Shown: positions 37,421 to 45,226 of the stretch, in pieces | Layout: the number at the start of each line of letters is the position of its first letter | How positions within the stretch are numbered: position 1 is the first letter of the stretch | From: Streptomyces sp. HD | Lineage (GTDB): Bacteria; Actinomycetota; Actinomycetes; Streptomycetales; Streptomycetaceae | Direction: 5' to 3' | Assembly (NCBI RefSeq): GCF_028369295.1 | Contig: NZ_JAQMYP010000010.1 | Location: forward strand, 62,001-126,000 | DNA length: 64,000 nt | Program-made: the position numbers and the translations under genes | Notes under the pieces: model-generated | Told to the model about the DNA's origin: nothing | The model's input: only the letters and a program-made list of their open reading frames with translations | Database searches by the model: none

Positions 37421-37715
37421 GGATCCTCCTCGGTTAGCACCACACGGCGGTCTGGCGGACAGCCGCGTATGTCTCTTTTCCGTAGACCTAACCGCGCCGA
37501 AGCACAAAAAATGCCCCGGACGATCACAGGCGGGGCTCCAAAACACTGCCGGAGCACCGTCGCGATGATCGCGGGGCGCAATTTCGGGCGACTCCATCGT
37601 CCGTACGGAACGATGGGGGCGCCTGACCGGGGTGACCCGCCGTCCAGAAGGACAGCCAGGTGGGAGATCGGAGCCTCCACTTGTGGGCTGGACACATACG
37701 TCTCCAGCCGGTCGT
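37421..37715 (-). promoter_or_regulatory. Long structured leader of infC-rpmI-rplT with attenuator
   Basis: A -35 TTAGCG (plus-strand 37746-37751), an 18-base spacer and -10 TAACCT (37722-37727) on the minus strand set a leader of about 295 bases. It contains an inverted repeat with CCATCGT/ACGATGG arms (about 37592-37614), and a terminator-like stem GCCCCG/CGGGGC at 37513-37536 followed by a T6 run (37506-37511) about 86 bases before the start. A second GCCCCG copy (37572-37577) could compete for the same arm. This is how ribosomal-protein leaders are regulated; the effector is not known here. Confidence 0.65.
37506..37536 (-). terminator. Intrinsic terminator/attenuator in the infC leader
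   Basis: On the minus strand GCCCCG (37531-37536), a 12-base loop, CGGGGC (37513-37518), then ATTTTTTG (T-run 37506-37511). It lies inside the untranslated leader, so it probably gates infC rather than ends an upstream transcript. T-runs are otherwise rare in this window. Confidence 0.7.
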
Positions 37716-37721
37716 TACACA

Positions 37722-37751
37722 AGGTTAGCAGCAACCCGGGGGCGGCGCTAA
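37722..37751 (-). promoter_or_regulatory. infC operon promoter
   Basis: -35 TTAGCG and -10 TAACCT on the minus strand with an 18-base spacer. Divergent from the DUF1844 gene, whose TATCGT -10 (37770-37775) ends 7 bases before its ATG. Confidence 0.5.
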
Positions 37752-37782
37752 CCGGCGGGCACCGGGGCCTATCGTGTGAGGC

Positions 37783-38160
37783 ATGAGTGACACCTCCCCC
37801 TCGGACAGCCCCGAGACGTCCGGCCCGACGGACTTCGACGCCATGACCCGCGACATCGCCGAGGTCCCGGCGGTCGAGGTGATCGTGACGGTCGCCGTCA
37901 ACCTGATGAGCGCCGCCGCCGTGAAGCTCGGCCTGACCGAGGAGGGCGACAAGTACAAGGACCTGGACGAGGCCCGCAAGCTGATCCACGCCCTCGCCGG
38001 TCTGCTGGACGGCAGCGCGACCGAGATCAGCTCCTTCCACGCGGCCCCGCTGCGGGACGGCCTCAAGTCGCTGCAGCTGGCCTTCCGCGAGGCGTCGATC
38101 GTCCCGGACGAGCCGGGTCAGGGGCCGGGCGAGAAGTACACCGGCCCGATCTACGGCTAG
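37783..38160 (+). CDS. DUF1844-domain protein
   Basis: The 125-residue acidic protein has VPAVEVIVTVAVNLMSAAAV, KLGLTEEGDKYKDLDEARKL and a helical tail, the DUF1844 pattern. It is common beside infC in Streptomyces and its role is unknown. A TATCGT -10 ends 7 bases before the ATG and there is no ribosome-binding site, so the message is probably leaderless. Confidence 0.85.
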   Translation: MSDTSPSDSPETSGPTDFDAMTRDIAEVPAVEVIVTVAVNLMSAAAVKLGLTEEGDKYKDLDEARKLIHALAGLLDGSATEISSFHAAPLRDGLKSLQLAFREASIVPDEPGQGPGEKYTGPIYG

Positions 38161-38173
38161 TTCGGCGACTGTT

Positions 38174-38902
38174 TCATCGTACGTACAGGGGCTCGCCCGG
38201 AGGTGTCGTCCCGGCCGGCAGCAGTGCCAGGTCGAGGCCGCGCACCAGGCGGGCCCTCAGTGCGTCGTCGGCGGCGAGCCGCGCGGCGACGGCGCGGGCG
38301 GCCTCGGCGGGTGCCGCGGACGCGTCCAGTACGAGGGCGAGGGTGCCGTCGGCCTGTCCGGGGCCGAGGTGGGCGCGGAGCACGGCGGGCTCGGCGGCCA
38401 CCGCGGCCCGCACCGCCTCCCGCACGGCCGGGTCGGCCAGCGGGTCGGTCGTCGCACGCCCCTCGGCGAGCGCCAGCAGGGCGCGCCGGGTCAGCTCGTA
38501 GGGCACCGGACCGGCCATGTCCAGGACGATCGTGTCCGCCTTCTCGTGCGCCGCCGCCTGCAGGGCCTGGTGCAGGGGTACGGCGACGGGGCGGGCCGCC
38601 GGGTCCCAGCGGGCGAGGGAGTCGGTGGACGTGAAGGCGGGCAGGGCGGTGCGGTTGCCGGCCTTCAGGGTCGGTACGGCCATGTCGCTGGTCTTCTCGT
38701 GACGCAGCCCGTTCTCGTCCTCCTCGACCTCGCCGAGCACGGCCACGACGGGGACGAGCAGCCGGGCGTCCTTGAGGGCCGCCAGGACGGGCCCCTCGGC
38801 GGTGCGGTCCTCGGCCCAGGCGGCGAGCGCGGCGCTCAGCCGGGGGTCGGCCGCGCCGTCGTCGTCGGAGAAGGGAGAGTCGGGAATGTTCTTGTTCGCC
38901 AC
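38174..38902 (-). CDS. SseB-family protein
   Basis: The 242-residue protein has the SseB N-domain pattern: LAAWAEDRTAEGPVLAALKD, ARLLVPVVAVLGEV, TLKAGNRTALPAFTSTDSLA and LDMAGPVPYELTRRALLALA. SseB-like proteins are of uncertain function in actinobacteria. A TAGGGT -10 ends about 8 bases before the GTG at 38902 (a second GTG is 6 bases upstream), so translation is probably leaderless. Its promoter is divergent from the serine hydrolase at 39052. Confidence 0.8.
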   Translation of the reverse strand: MANKNIPDSPFSDDDGAADPRLSAALAAWAEDRTAEGPVLAALKDARLLVPVVAVLGEVEEDENGLRHEKTSDMAVPTLKAGNRTALPAFTSTDSLARWDPAARPVAVPLHQALQAAAHEKADTIVLDMAGPVPYELTRRALLALAEGRATTDPLADPAVREAVRAAVAAEPAVLRAHLGPGQADGTLALVLDASAAPAEAARAVAARLAADDALRARLVRGLDLALLPAGTTPPGEPLYVR

Positions 38903-38989
38903 GGTCACCGACCCTATCGGGGGGATGCTGCTGCGCTTGTGCGGCCCCGGAAACCCGGCTGTGACGCCCCTCCCCGGAATCCCGGTTTC

Positions 38990-39018
38990 TCTGACAGACA
39001 TCTAACGTCCGTCTAACG
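38990..39018. promoter_or_regulatory. Three 11-bp-spaced direct repeats (TCTRACR) upstream of the serine hydrolase
   Basis: TCTGACA (38990), TCTAACG (39001) and TCTAACG (39012) are spaced exactly 11 bp apart, one helical turn. Such arrays are typical of OmpR/PhoP-type response regulator sites. They lie 34 bases upstream of the ATG at 39052 and about 90 bases from the divergent SseB gene. The sequence does not match the Streptomyces PHO box, so the regulator is unknown. Confidence 0.5.
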
Positions 39019-39051
39019 GCACACACAGACACGGCCCCGACGATCGCGGGC

Positions 39052-40035
39052 ATGGAGTCCTTCAGAGCTCGCCGCGGCCGCCGCGCTCGCCTGTCCCGAC
39101 ACCGCTCCCTGCTGTACGGCGCCCTCGCCACCGTGGTCGTCCTGGGCGGTACGGCCGCCGGGACCGCGTATGTGAAGGCGCGGGCCTACTCCGGTGGGAG
39201 GGCCGTATCGTCGGCGGCGTCGTCTTCGGCGGTGGCGAGCGAGGAGGCTTCGGTGGAACCTGTGGTGCGGCCGACGGTGGACGCGGTGGACCACGACGAG
39301 CTGCTGGCGAGCGCCGTGAAGGCGATCGACGTCCCGGACGGGGTCGAGCTGTCGGTGGCGGTCCTGGACCTGGAGTCCGGTGAGGGCGCCTCGTACGGCG
39401 ACGGGGCTTTCGATACGGCGAGCATCGTGAAGGTCGACATCCTGGCGGCGCTGCTGCTCAGGGCGCAGGACGAGGGGCGGGAGCTGACGGCGGCGGAGAA
39501 GTCGCAGGCGACCGCGATGATCGAGAGCAGCGACAACGCCTCCGCGTCGCAGCTGTGGCGGACGATCGGGCAGGCGGCGGGGCTCGACGCCGCGAACGAG
39601 CGCCTCGGGCTCGCGGAGACCGAGGGCGGCGAGGGGATGCTGTGGGGGCTGACGCAGACCACGGCCGCCGATCAACTCAGGCTGTTGCGGCAGGTGTTCG
39701 GGGAGGAGGCGTCCGAACTGAGCGGGGCCTCGCGGACGTATCTGAGCGGGCTGATGGAGCGGATCGCGGTGGGGCAGCAGTGGGGGGTGTCGGCGGCGGC
39801 CGACGGCTCGGCGTGGGCGCTGAAGAACGGGTGGCTGCCGCGTACGGCGACCGGGCTGTGGGACATCAACAGCATCGGGCGGGTGACGGCCGACGGCCGT
39901 GACTATCTGGTGGCCGCGCTGTCGGACGGCAACGCGACGCAGGCGCGGGGTGTTTCGCTGGTCGAGGCGGCGTCGGTGGCGGCGGTGTCGGTGTTCGTCG
40001 GGCAGGACGCGTCCGCGGCGGCGGCGTATCAGTAG
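39052..40035 (+). CDS. Exported serine hydrolase, class A beta-lactamase-like
   Basis: The 327-residue protein has an N-terminal membrane/signal segment (YGALATVVVLGGTAAGTAYV) and the penicillin-binding fold: SIVKVDILAALL with the S-x-x-K nucleophile, SDNASASQLW (SDN), and KNGWLPR in the KTG position, where Thr is changed to Asn. It probably acts on wall peptides or beta-lactams; the altered KTG makes true beta-lactamase activity less sure. The gene is preceded by 11-bp-spaced repeats. Confidence 0.82.
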   Translation: MESFRARRGRRARLSRHRSLLYGALATVVVLGGTAAGTAYVKARAYSGGRAVSSAASSSAVASEEASVEPVVRPTVDAVDHDELLASAVKAIDVPDGVELSVAVLDLESGEGASYGDGAFDTASIVKVDILAALLLRAQDEGRELTAAEKSQATAMIESSDNASASQLWRTIGQAAGLDAANERLGLAETEGGEGMLWGLTQTTAADQLRLLRQVFGEEASELSGASRTYLSGLMERIAVGQQWGVSAAADGSAWALKNGWLPRTATGLWDINSIGRVTADGRDYLVAALSDGNATQARGVSLVEAASVAAVSVFVGQDASAAAAYQ

Positions 40036-40044
40036 CCTGACGCG

Positions 40045-41397
40045 GTGCCGTCGTCAGACAAGCTGTCCCGTGCCCTGTCCGACCCCGTCGACCCGCCGCT
40101 GCGGCCGCTCCCGGCGTCTGTGGCGGACCTTCTTCGTTCCCTGGGCGCGCCGCCGCGTCTGGCCGCCCATCTGCGTGCCGTCCACGATGTGGCCGTTCAG
40201 CTGGTCGACTGGGTGGAGCAGCGGTATCCCGATCTGGACGTCGACCGCGAGGCCGTCCTGTTCGGGGCGGCGACGCATGACATCGGCAAGGCGGTGCACG
40301 TCGCCGAGTTGTCCGGTCCCGGGTCCTCGCACGAAGAGGCGGGGAGAGAGCTGCTGTTGGCCCACGGCTTCGCACCGGAGCTGGCCCGGTTCGCCGGCAC
40401 TCACAGCGCCTGGGCGAATCCGGCGGTGACGCTGGAAGACCTGCTGGTGAGTACGGCGGACAAGATCTGGAAGAACAAGCGCGTCCCGGAGCTCGAAGAC
40501 CTCGTCGTCGCCCGGCTGGTGCGAGCCACGGGGCGGGAGGGATGGGAGGAGCGTCTGGCCGTTGACGAGTTGCTTGAGCGCATCGGCGGCGGAGCCGACC
40601 ACCGGCTGGCCTTCCAGGGGTCCTTCCCGGCGCCGGGGACGGGTTTCACCGAAGGGGCGGAACACCCCGTGGTCCGGTTCCTGCGCGAGGTCGCCGTGGA
40701 CGTCGGCATCGATGCCCCTGAGGTGGAGCGCACGGTCACCCCGGGCAATCTTGACCTCTACGGGCTCAGGTGCCCGGACGCCGGACTCGGGGACGCGCTG
40801 TGGCGACGGCTGCGGGCGCTTCACCGGGACACCGGGCTCTGGCCGTTCCTGAGTCATTGGTCCCCGACCGAGTGGGAGTGGGAGGAGGGGCGGACTGCGG
40901 AGCCGCGGCCGGCCGGCTCCGGAGTGCTGGCGGCGATCGTCGCCTCCCGGGAGGGGGCCGTCCACGAGTCGGAGTTGGGCGCGCTCGCGCCGTATGCGCG
41001 GGGCGAGCTCCTCGCGCGGAGATTCACGCACGTGCCCGGCGGGATCTGGGTCTGCCTGATCGAGACGGACCTGCCGTCCACGCTCCCCCAGCTCCTGCAC
41101 GCGCCTTGCACCCCGGGCTGGGGCTCCGACGGGCCGGTGCCGGAGCTCGGCTACGACCGGCATCAGGCGGTGCTGCGGGAGTGGGAGATCCGCTACGGCG
41201 CCGTTCTGTACTACCTGGCGTGCACCGACACGCTGGTGCTGGAGGTCGAGCGGCCGCCGACCGACCGTGCCGAGATCGCGCGGGTGGCGGTCGAGCAGTA
41301 CGCGTACTGCTTCGATCTGGACCAGGTGGTCGGCGGCCCCGAGGAGGTCGCGGTACGCCAGGTGCCCTCCGGGCACTGGTTCTTCTGGTGGGACTAG
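40045..41397 (+). CDS. HD-domain phosphohydrolase fused to a DUF4253 domain
   Basis: The 450-residue protein has an HD domain (residues about 25-190) with HLRAVHDVAVQLVDW and the HD motif AATHDIGKAVH, then GTHSAWANP and DLLVSTADKIWKNKRVPELE, typical of small metal phosphohydrolases. From about 215 the sequence changes to a DUF4253-like domain, ending REWEIRYGAVLYYLACTDTL, LEVERPPTDRAEIARVAVEQ, then YAYCFDLDQVV. The usual HD homologue is a protein of about 200 residues. There is no frameshift or stop at the junction. It starts 9 bases after the serine hydrolase stop, so it is probably in the same transcript. Confidence 0.75.
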   Translation: MPSSDKLSRALSDPVDPPLRPLPASVADLLRSLGAPPRLAAHLRAVHDVAVQLVDWVEQRYPDLDVDREAVLFGAATHDIGKAVHVAELSGPGSSHEEAGRELLLAHGFAPELARFAGTHSAWANPAVTLEDLLVSTADKIWKNKRVPELEDLVVARLVRATGREGWEERLAVDELLERIGGGADHRLAFQGSFPAPGTGFTEGAEHPVVRFLREVAVDVGIDAPEVERTVTPGNLDLYGLRCPDAGLGDALWRRLRALHRDTGLWPFLSHWSPTEWEWEEGRTAEPRPAGSGVLAAIVASREGAVHESELGALAPYARGELLARRFTHVPGGIWVCLIETDLPSTLPQLLHAPCTPGWGSDGPVPELGYDRHQAVLREWEIRYGAVLYYLACTDTLVLEVERPPTDRAEIARVAVEQYAYCFDLDQVVGGPEEVAVRQVPSGHWFFWWD

Positions 41398-42746
41398 AAG
41401 TGGTGGCTTCGGCGGCGGCCGCGCAGGACCACGAACGCCGAGATCAGCAGGAGGCCGCCGGCGGTGCCTGCCAGTGCGGCGGTCCAGCTCGACGTGTCGT
41501 CGTCGGACCTGGCGGCGTCGGGGCCCGGGCCGAAGTACTCCTCGCCGTAGGCCGCCGGCTTGAGGTCCTTCGACTTGATGGCCGAGGCCTTCTTGATGGC
41601 GGCCGCCGGGTCGATGAAGCCGTAGCCGCGTGAGTCGTCGCGGCCGTCGGCGGGGGCGTCGCGGGCGGTGTCTTCGAGGAGCTTCTTGATCTGGGCGGGG
41701 GTCAGGCCGGGGTGGGCGGCCTTGATGAGGGCGACGGCTCCGGAGACGAAGGCGGCCGCGGCGCTCGTGCCCCAGCCCTCGTAGTACTTGTGGTCGGGGT
41801 CGGCGATGACGACGTCGACGCCGGGGGCGCTGACCGTGGCGTACCAGCGGCGGGTGGAGAACGACGCGCGGGTGCCGTAGCGGTCGACGGCGGTCGCGGC
41901 GATGACGCCCGGGTAGGCGGCGGGGTACGAGATGTGGTCGCCCTTCTCGCCGCCGTTGCCCGCGGAGGCGACGACGACGGAGCCCTTGCTCAGGGCGTAC
42001 TGGACGGCCTCGTCCTCGCCGGCCTCGGGGTGGGCGGACTTGGAGTCGTCGCCGAGGGAGAGGTTGATGACGTCGGCGCCGTGGTCGGCGGCCCAGCGGA
42101 TGCCCTCGGCGAGGGCGTTGCCGCGGGTGCTGCGGGCCTTGGCACGGGAGGGGTCGCCGTCCTCCAGGATGACGCGGACGGGGAGGATCTTGGCCTCGGG
42201 GGCGATGCCCATGACGCCGTCCCCGTTGCCCGCGCCGTGTCCGTGGCCCGCGATGATGCCGGCCATCGCGGTGCCGTGCCGGGCCCAGGGGCGGTCGCCG
42301 CGCTGAGCGCCGAAGCCGACCATGTCCTTGCCTTCGAGGACGTTGCCGGCGATGTCGGGGTGGTCGGACTCGACGCCGGTGTCGAGGACGGCGACGGTGA
42401 CGCCCGCGCCCTTGGTCGTCTGCCAGGCCTCCTGGGTGCGCATGGCATCCAGGGCCCACTGCCGGGCACGTATCGAGTCGGCGTGTGCGGCGGTGGGCGG
42501 GAGGAGGGCGAGGCAGGCGCCGAGGAGGACGGCGAGAGGGCCCGTCCGGCGGGCCAGGAAGGTCCGGCGGTTCGTGCGGGCCGGACGGTTCGTGCGGGCC
42601 GGACGGTTCGTGCGGGCCGGACGGTTCGTGCGGGCCGGGCGGTTCGTGGGGGCCGGGCGGTTCGTGGGGGTCCCCGTGGTGTTCGTGCGGGTTCCCGTGG
42701 TGTCCCTCCGGGGCGTGGTCGCCTCGTTGCTCATGTCGGTGATCAT
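41394..42746 (-). CDS. Subtilisin-like mycosin protease with C-terminal membrane anchor
   Basis: The 450-residue protein has a repeat-rich N-terminus, a signal (RRTGPLAVLLGACLALLPPT), the S8 catalytic triad (VAVLDTGVESDHPDI; RHGTAMAGIIAGHG; EGWGTSAAAAFVSGAVA), and a C-terminal helix (ALAGTAGGLLLISAFVVLRG) followed by RRR. This is the architecture of mycosins, serine proteases of type VII secretion. No ESX or eccC gene is nearby, so it is a stand-alone copy. The ATG at 42746 overlaps the preceding stop (ATGA), which suggests coupling to the proline-rich gene. Confidence 0.85.
   Translation of the reverse strand: MITDMSNEATTPRRDTTGTRTNTTGTPTNRPAPTNRPARTNRPARTNRPARTNRPARTNRRTFLARRTGPLAVLLGACLALLPPTAAHADSIRARQWALDAMRTQEAWQTTKGAGVTVAVLDTGVESDHPDIAGNVLEGKDMVGFGAQRGDRPWARHGTAMAGIIAGHGHGAGNGDGVMGIAPEAKILPVRVILEDGDPSRAKARSTRGNALAEGIRWAADHGADVINLSLGDDSKSAHPEAGEDEAVQYALSKGSVVVASAGNGGEKGDHISYPAAYPGVIAATAVDRYGTRASFSTRRWYATVSAPGVDVVIADPDHKYYEGWGTSAAAAFVSGAVALIKAAHPGLTPAQIKKLLEDTARDAPADGRDDSRGYGFIDPAAAIKKASAIKSKDLKPAAYGEEYFGPGPDAARSDDDTSSWTAALAGTAGGLLLISAFVVLRGRRRSHHF
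42569..42674. repeat. 18-bp tandem repeat (about 6 copies) inside the mycosin N-terminus
   Basis: The unit GGTTCGTGCGGGCCGGAC is tandemly repeated: three exact copies (42569-42622), then three increasingly diverged ones to 42674. On the coding strand it encodes TNRPAR-type hexapeptides. The units are in frame, so copy number can change without breaking the gene; it looks phase-variable in length. Confidence 0.85.
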
Positions 42747-44947
42747 GACGACTGCTCCGTGGGCGGGCCGACGTTCTTGCGCAGGGCGCGTTCGACCCGG
42801 TCGGCGAGGCCCTGTGCCTCGTGGCCGAGGCCGGCCTGGGCGACGTCCGAGGTGGTGCCGGAGCGCATGGCCTCCTCGGCGGGCTCGGGCTCGTCGACGG
42901 TGCGGTCGTCGGCCCAGCCGGAGACGGCGTAGACGACGACGGGGGCGTCGGTCAGGACGGAGACGGTCCAGGAGGCGCGCTGTTCGTCGCCGAAGCCGGC
43001 GGCGAGGGTGCCCTTGGCGGCGTAGGGGCGGGGCATCAGGTCGGTGCGGCGGTCCAGGCCCTCTTTGGCGAACCGGCTGTCGAGCGAGCGCATGGCGGCC
43101 GCGTCGCCCGTGGTGAAGAGCAGGCCGACGGTGGTGACGTAGCTCTGGGTGGCGTCGATGTAGGTGGCCCGCAGGAGGCGCTCGCAGCCGACGGGGTCGA
43201 GGGCCTTGCGCAGGAGCGGGTCGAAGGCCTGCGCACAGCCGCTGTCCGGGGCGACGGCGACCCGCGTCCAGGTGCGGTCGGCGCCACCGGGGCCGGCGCC
43301 CTTCCCGATCACCGTGCGCGGGAACAGCTGGTCCACAGGGACGCTGTGCCACAGGGTCCCGGCCGCGGCGAAGGTGTCCTGCGCATCGCCGTCGCCCGGT
43401 TCCCCGATCAGCCAACTGCCGGTCAGGGCCCCGCCGATGAGGCCGAGTCCGAGTACGACGCAGGCGGCGGCCATCGCGATCCGGGGCCGGATCCGCACCC
43501 CGAGGGGACGCGGTCGCGCCTGCCCGTCGTACCCCTCGGGCTCCCCGAACGACACGACGGGCCGCCCGGCACCCGGCGTCATGGGTGCGCTCCAGGAGAG
43601 GTTGGGGTCGGGCGAGAAGGAGGCGGTGCCGTGGCCGTTCGTGGGGTGACCCGTGGCGGGGGCGGGCGCGGTGGAGGGCGGCCCGGCGGGGGCCGACCCT
43701 GCTGTGGCAGGCGTGGCGGGAGCGGGCCCGGCGGGGGCCGACCCAGCTGTGGCGGGCGTGGCAGGAGCGGGCCCGTCGGGGGTGGAGCCCGCGTATCCGC
43801 CGCCCGTCGGGGCGTGCCCGGTCGACGGCTCGCGCGCGGGAGGCACCGGGGCCGATGCGCCGGGCCGCGCGGGCGGGGGGACGGAACCGGAGCGGTGACC
43901 GGACTCGGCGGGGCCGGAGCCCGGACGACCGGTCGACGTCGGGGGCCTGCCGGTGGAACCCGGCGCGGGCCCGCTGCCCGGCCTGCGCGGCGTGCCGGTG
44001 GAACCCTGCGTGGGCCCGCTGCCCGGCCGGTGGGACGCGTCCGTGGAACCCTGCCCGAGCCCGCTGCCCGGCCGGCGCGGCGCGTCCGTGGAACCCTGCG
44101 CAGCTCGCGTGCCCTGCTGCGGAGGTCGGTGCGCCGAACCCCGGGTGGAGGACGGGCGGTTGTCGGACTCGGGGGACGGCTCGGCGGGGATCGGCCGGAG
44201 CCGGAAGGTGGTCTCCGCGGCGGTCTCGGCGGGGGCGCCGCTACGGCGCGACGTCGGGGGCCGCTCGGCCGGACGGGACGGTATGCCGCCGGGGCCGGTC
44301 TGCCCGGCGCCCTCCTGATGCAACGATCCGCCACTCTCCGCATGCCCGGCCGCAGGCGGCGCGTCCGGGAAGCGTGCCGAGGCCCTGGGCGGAGGCGGGA
44401 AGGTGGGGGCGGCGTCTGCGGGGGCCGGGGTGTGCAGGTTGGAGGTGCGGGGCGACGTGGGCGACGCGCCGGAGGCACCGGGCGCAGACACCGGCGGCAC
44501 TGCGCCCGACCCACGAGGCGTAGGCATCGGTGACCCCGCACCCGACCCACGAGGCGTGGACATCGGTGACCCCGTACCCGACCCACGAGGCGCAGACACC
44601 GGCGGCACTGCGCCCGACCCACGAGGCGTAGGCATCGGTGACCCCGCACCAGACCCACGAGGCGTGGACAGTGGCGGCATCGGGCCGGGGCCCCGCCGTG
44701 GGGACCCGTCCGGTGCCGAGCCCGGTCCACCGACGACGCCGCCAGGCACCGAGCCCTCCGTTCGTGAACCCTCGTCGGCGCCCCATGCGGGCTGTGTGCC
44801 CGGGGCATCCGTGCGGTCATCCTGCGCGGCGCCGGCCGTCGGCGGCTCCGCGGGTCTCGGCGGGGTCGACGGGCGGGGCGGGGCGGTGGGCGGCGGGGGC
44901 GTCGAGGGACGCGGGGGAACGGGGGCGCGCCGCGCTTCCGTGCTCAT
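42743..44947 (-). CDS. Proline-rich membrane protein paired with mycosin
   Basis: The 734-residue protein has a 460-residue N-terminal tail of Pro/Ser/Thr/Gly/Ala with imperfect repeats (RGSGAGSPMPTPRGSGAV, then GSGTGSPMST; and RPGSGPTQGSTGTPRRPGS), then one membrane helix (RIAMAAACVVLGLGLIGGAL) and a 220-residue extracytoplasmic domain (LWHSVPVDQLFPRTVIGKGA, ATYIDATQSYVTTVGLLFTT). The long tail lies on the cytosolic side. It is translationally coupled to the mycosin. I do not recognise the outer domain; it may be a substrate or partner of type VII-like export. Confidence 0.7.
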   Translation of the reverse strand: MSTEARRAPVPPRPSTPPPPTAPPRPSTPPRPAEPPTAGAAQDDRTDAPGTQPAWGADEGSRTEGSVPGGVVGGPGSAPDGSPRRGPGPMPPLSTPRGSGAGSPMPTPRGSGAVPPVSAPRGSGTGSPMSTPRGSGAGSPMPTPRGSGAVPPVSAPGASGASPTSPRTSNLHTPAPADAAPTFPPPPRASARFPDAPPAAGHAESGGSLHQEGAGQTGPGGIPSRPAERPPTSRRSGAPAETAAETTFRLRPIPAEPSPESDNRPSSTRGSAHRPPQQGTRAAQGSTDAPRRPGSGLGQGSTDASHRPGSGPTQGSTGTPRRPGSGPAPGSTGRPPTSTGRPGSGPAESGHRSGSVPPPARPGASAPVPPAREPSTGHAPTGGGYAGSTPDGPAPATPATAGSAPAGPAPATPATAGSAPAGPPSTAPAPATGHPTNGHGTASFSPDPNLSWSAPMTPGAGRPVVSFGEPEGYDGQARPRPLGVRIRPRIAMAAACVVLGLGLIGGALTGSWLIGEPGDGDAQDTFAAAGTLWHSVPVDQLFPRTVIGKGAGPGGADRTWTRVAVAPDSGCAQAFDPLLRKALDPVGCERLLRATYIDATQSYVTTVGLLFTTGDAAAMRSLDSRFAKEGLDRRTDLMPRPYAAKGTLAAGFGDEQRASWTVSVLTDAPVVVYAVSGWADDRTVDEPEPAEEAMRSGTTSDVAQAGLGHEAQGLADRVERALRKNVGPPTEQSS
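44473..44680. repeat. 36-bp imperfect direct repeats in the proline-rich gene
   Basis: About five to six copies of a 36-bp unit GACCCACGAGGCGTAGGCAT plus CGGTGACCCCGCACCC (or a related half) are seen in the 5' part of the proline-rich gene. They encode the PRGSGAGSPMPT-type repeats. A different repeat (about 57 bp, encoding TPATAGSAPAGPAPA) lies near 43670-43790. Confidence 0.65.
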
Positions 44948-45226
44948 GCACCCCCCGTTTCCTCATGTCCGGGCCCGCTCCCGTACGCGGGCCGTCGTTC
45001 CGTGTGCCGCTGCCCTGCCCGGCACGGACTCGTCCGACCAGGCACGCATACCCGCACGGGCGGAGCGTCATCCCGGCGCGGTCGACCGGCAGTGGGCGTT
45101 CCACACATGCGTGCGCGTCACTCTACGGGTTGATGCAGGGCGAACGGGAACCAGTCCGCGACCGCGTGTGCATCTGCCCGGAACGTCCCCCTACCCTGCG
45201 GTAATCCCGTCTGGCAGGCTGCGTTC

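Noticed and set aside
37207..38040. Minus-strand frame over the infC leader and the DUF1844 gene
   Set aside because: Overlaps the leader hairpins and is antisense to DUF1844; no protein features.
42569..42674. Tandem repeats considered as a CRISPR array
   Set aside because: Units are 18 bp and directly adjacent with no unique spacers, lie in frame in a coding region, and no cas genes are near.
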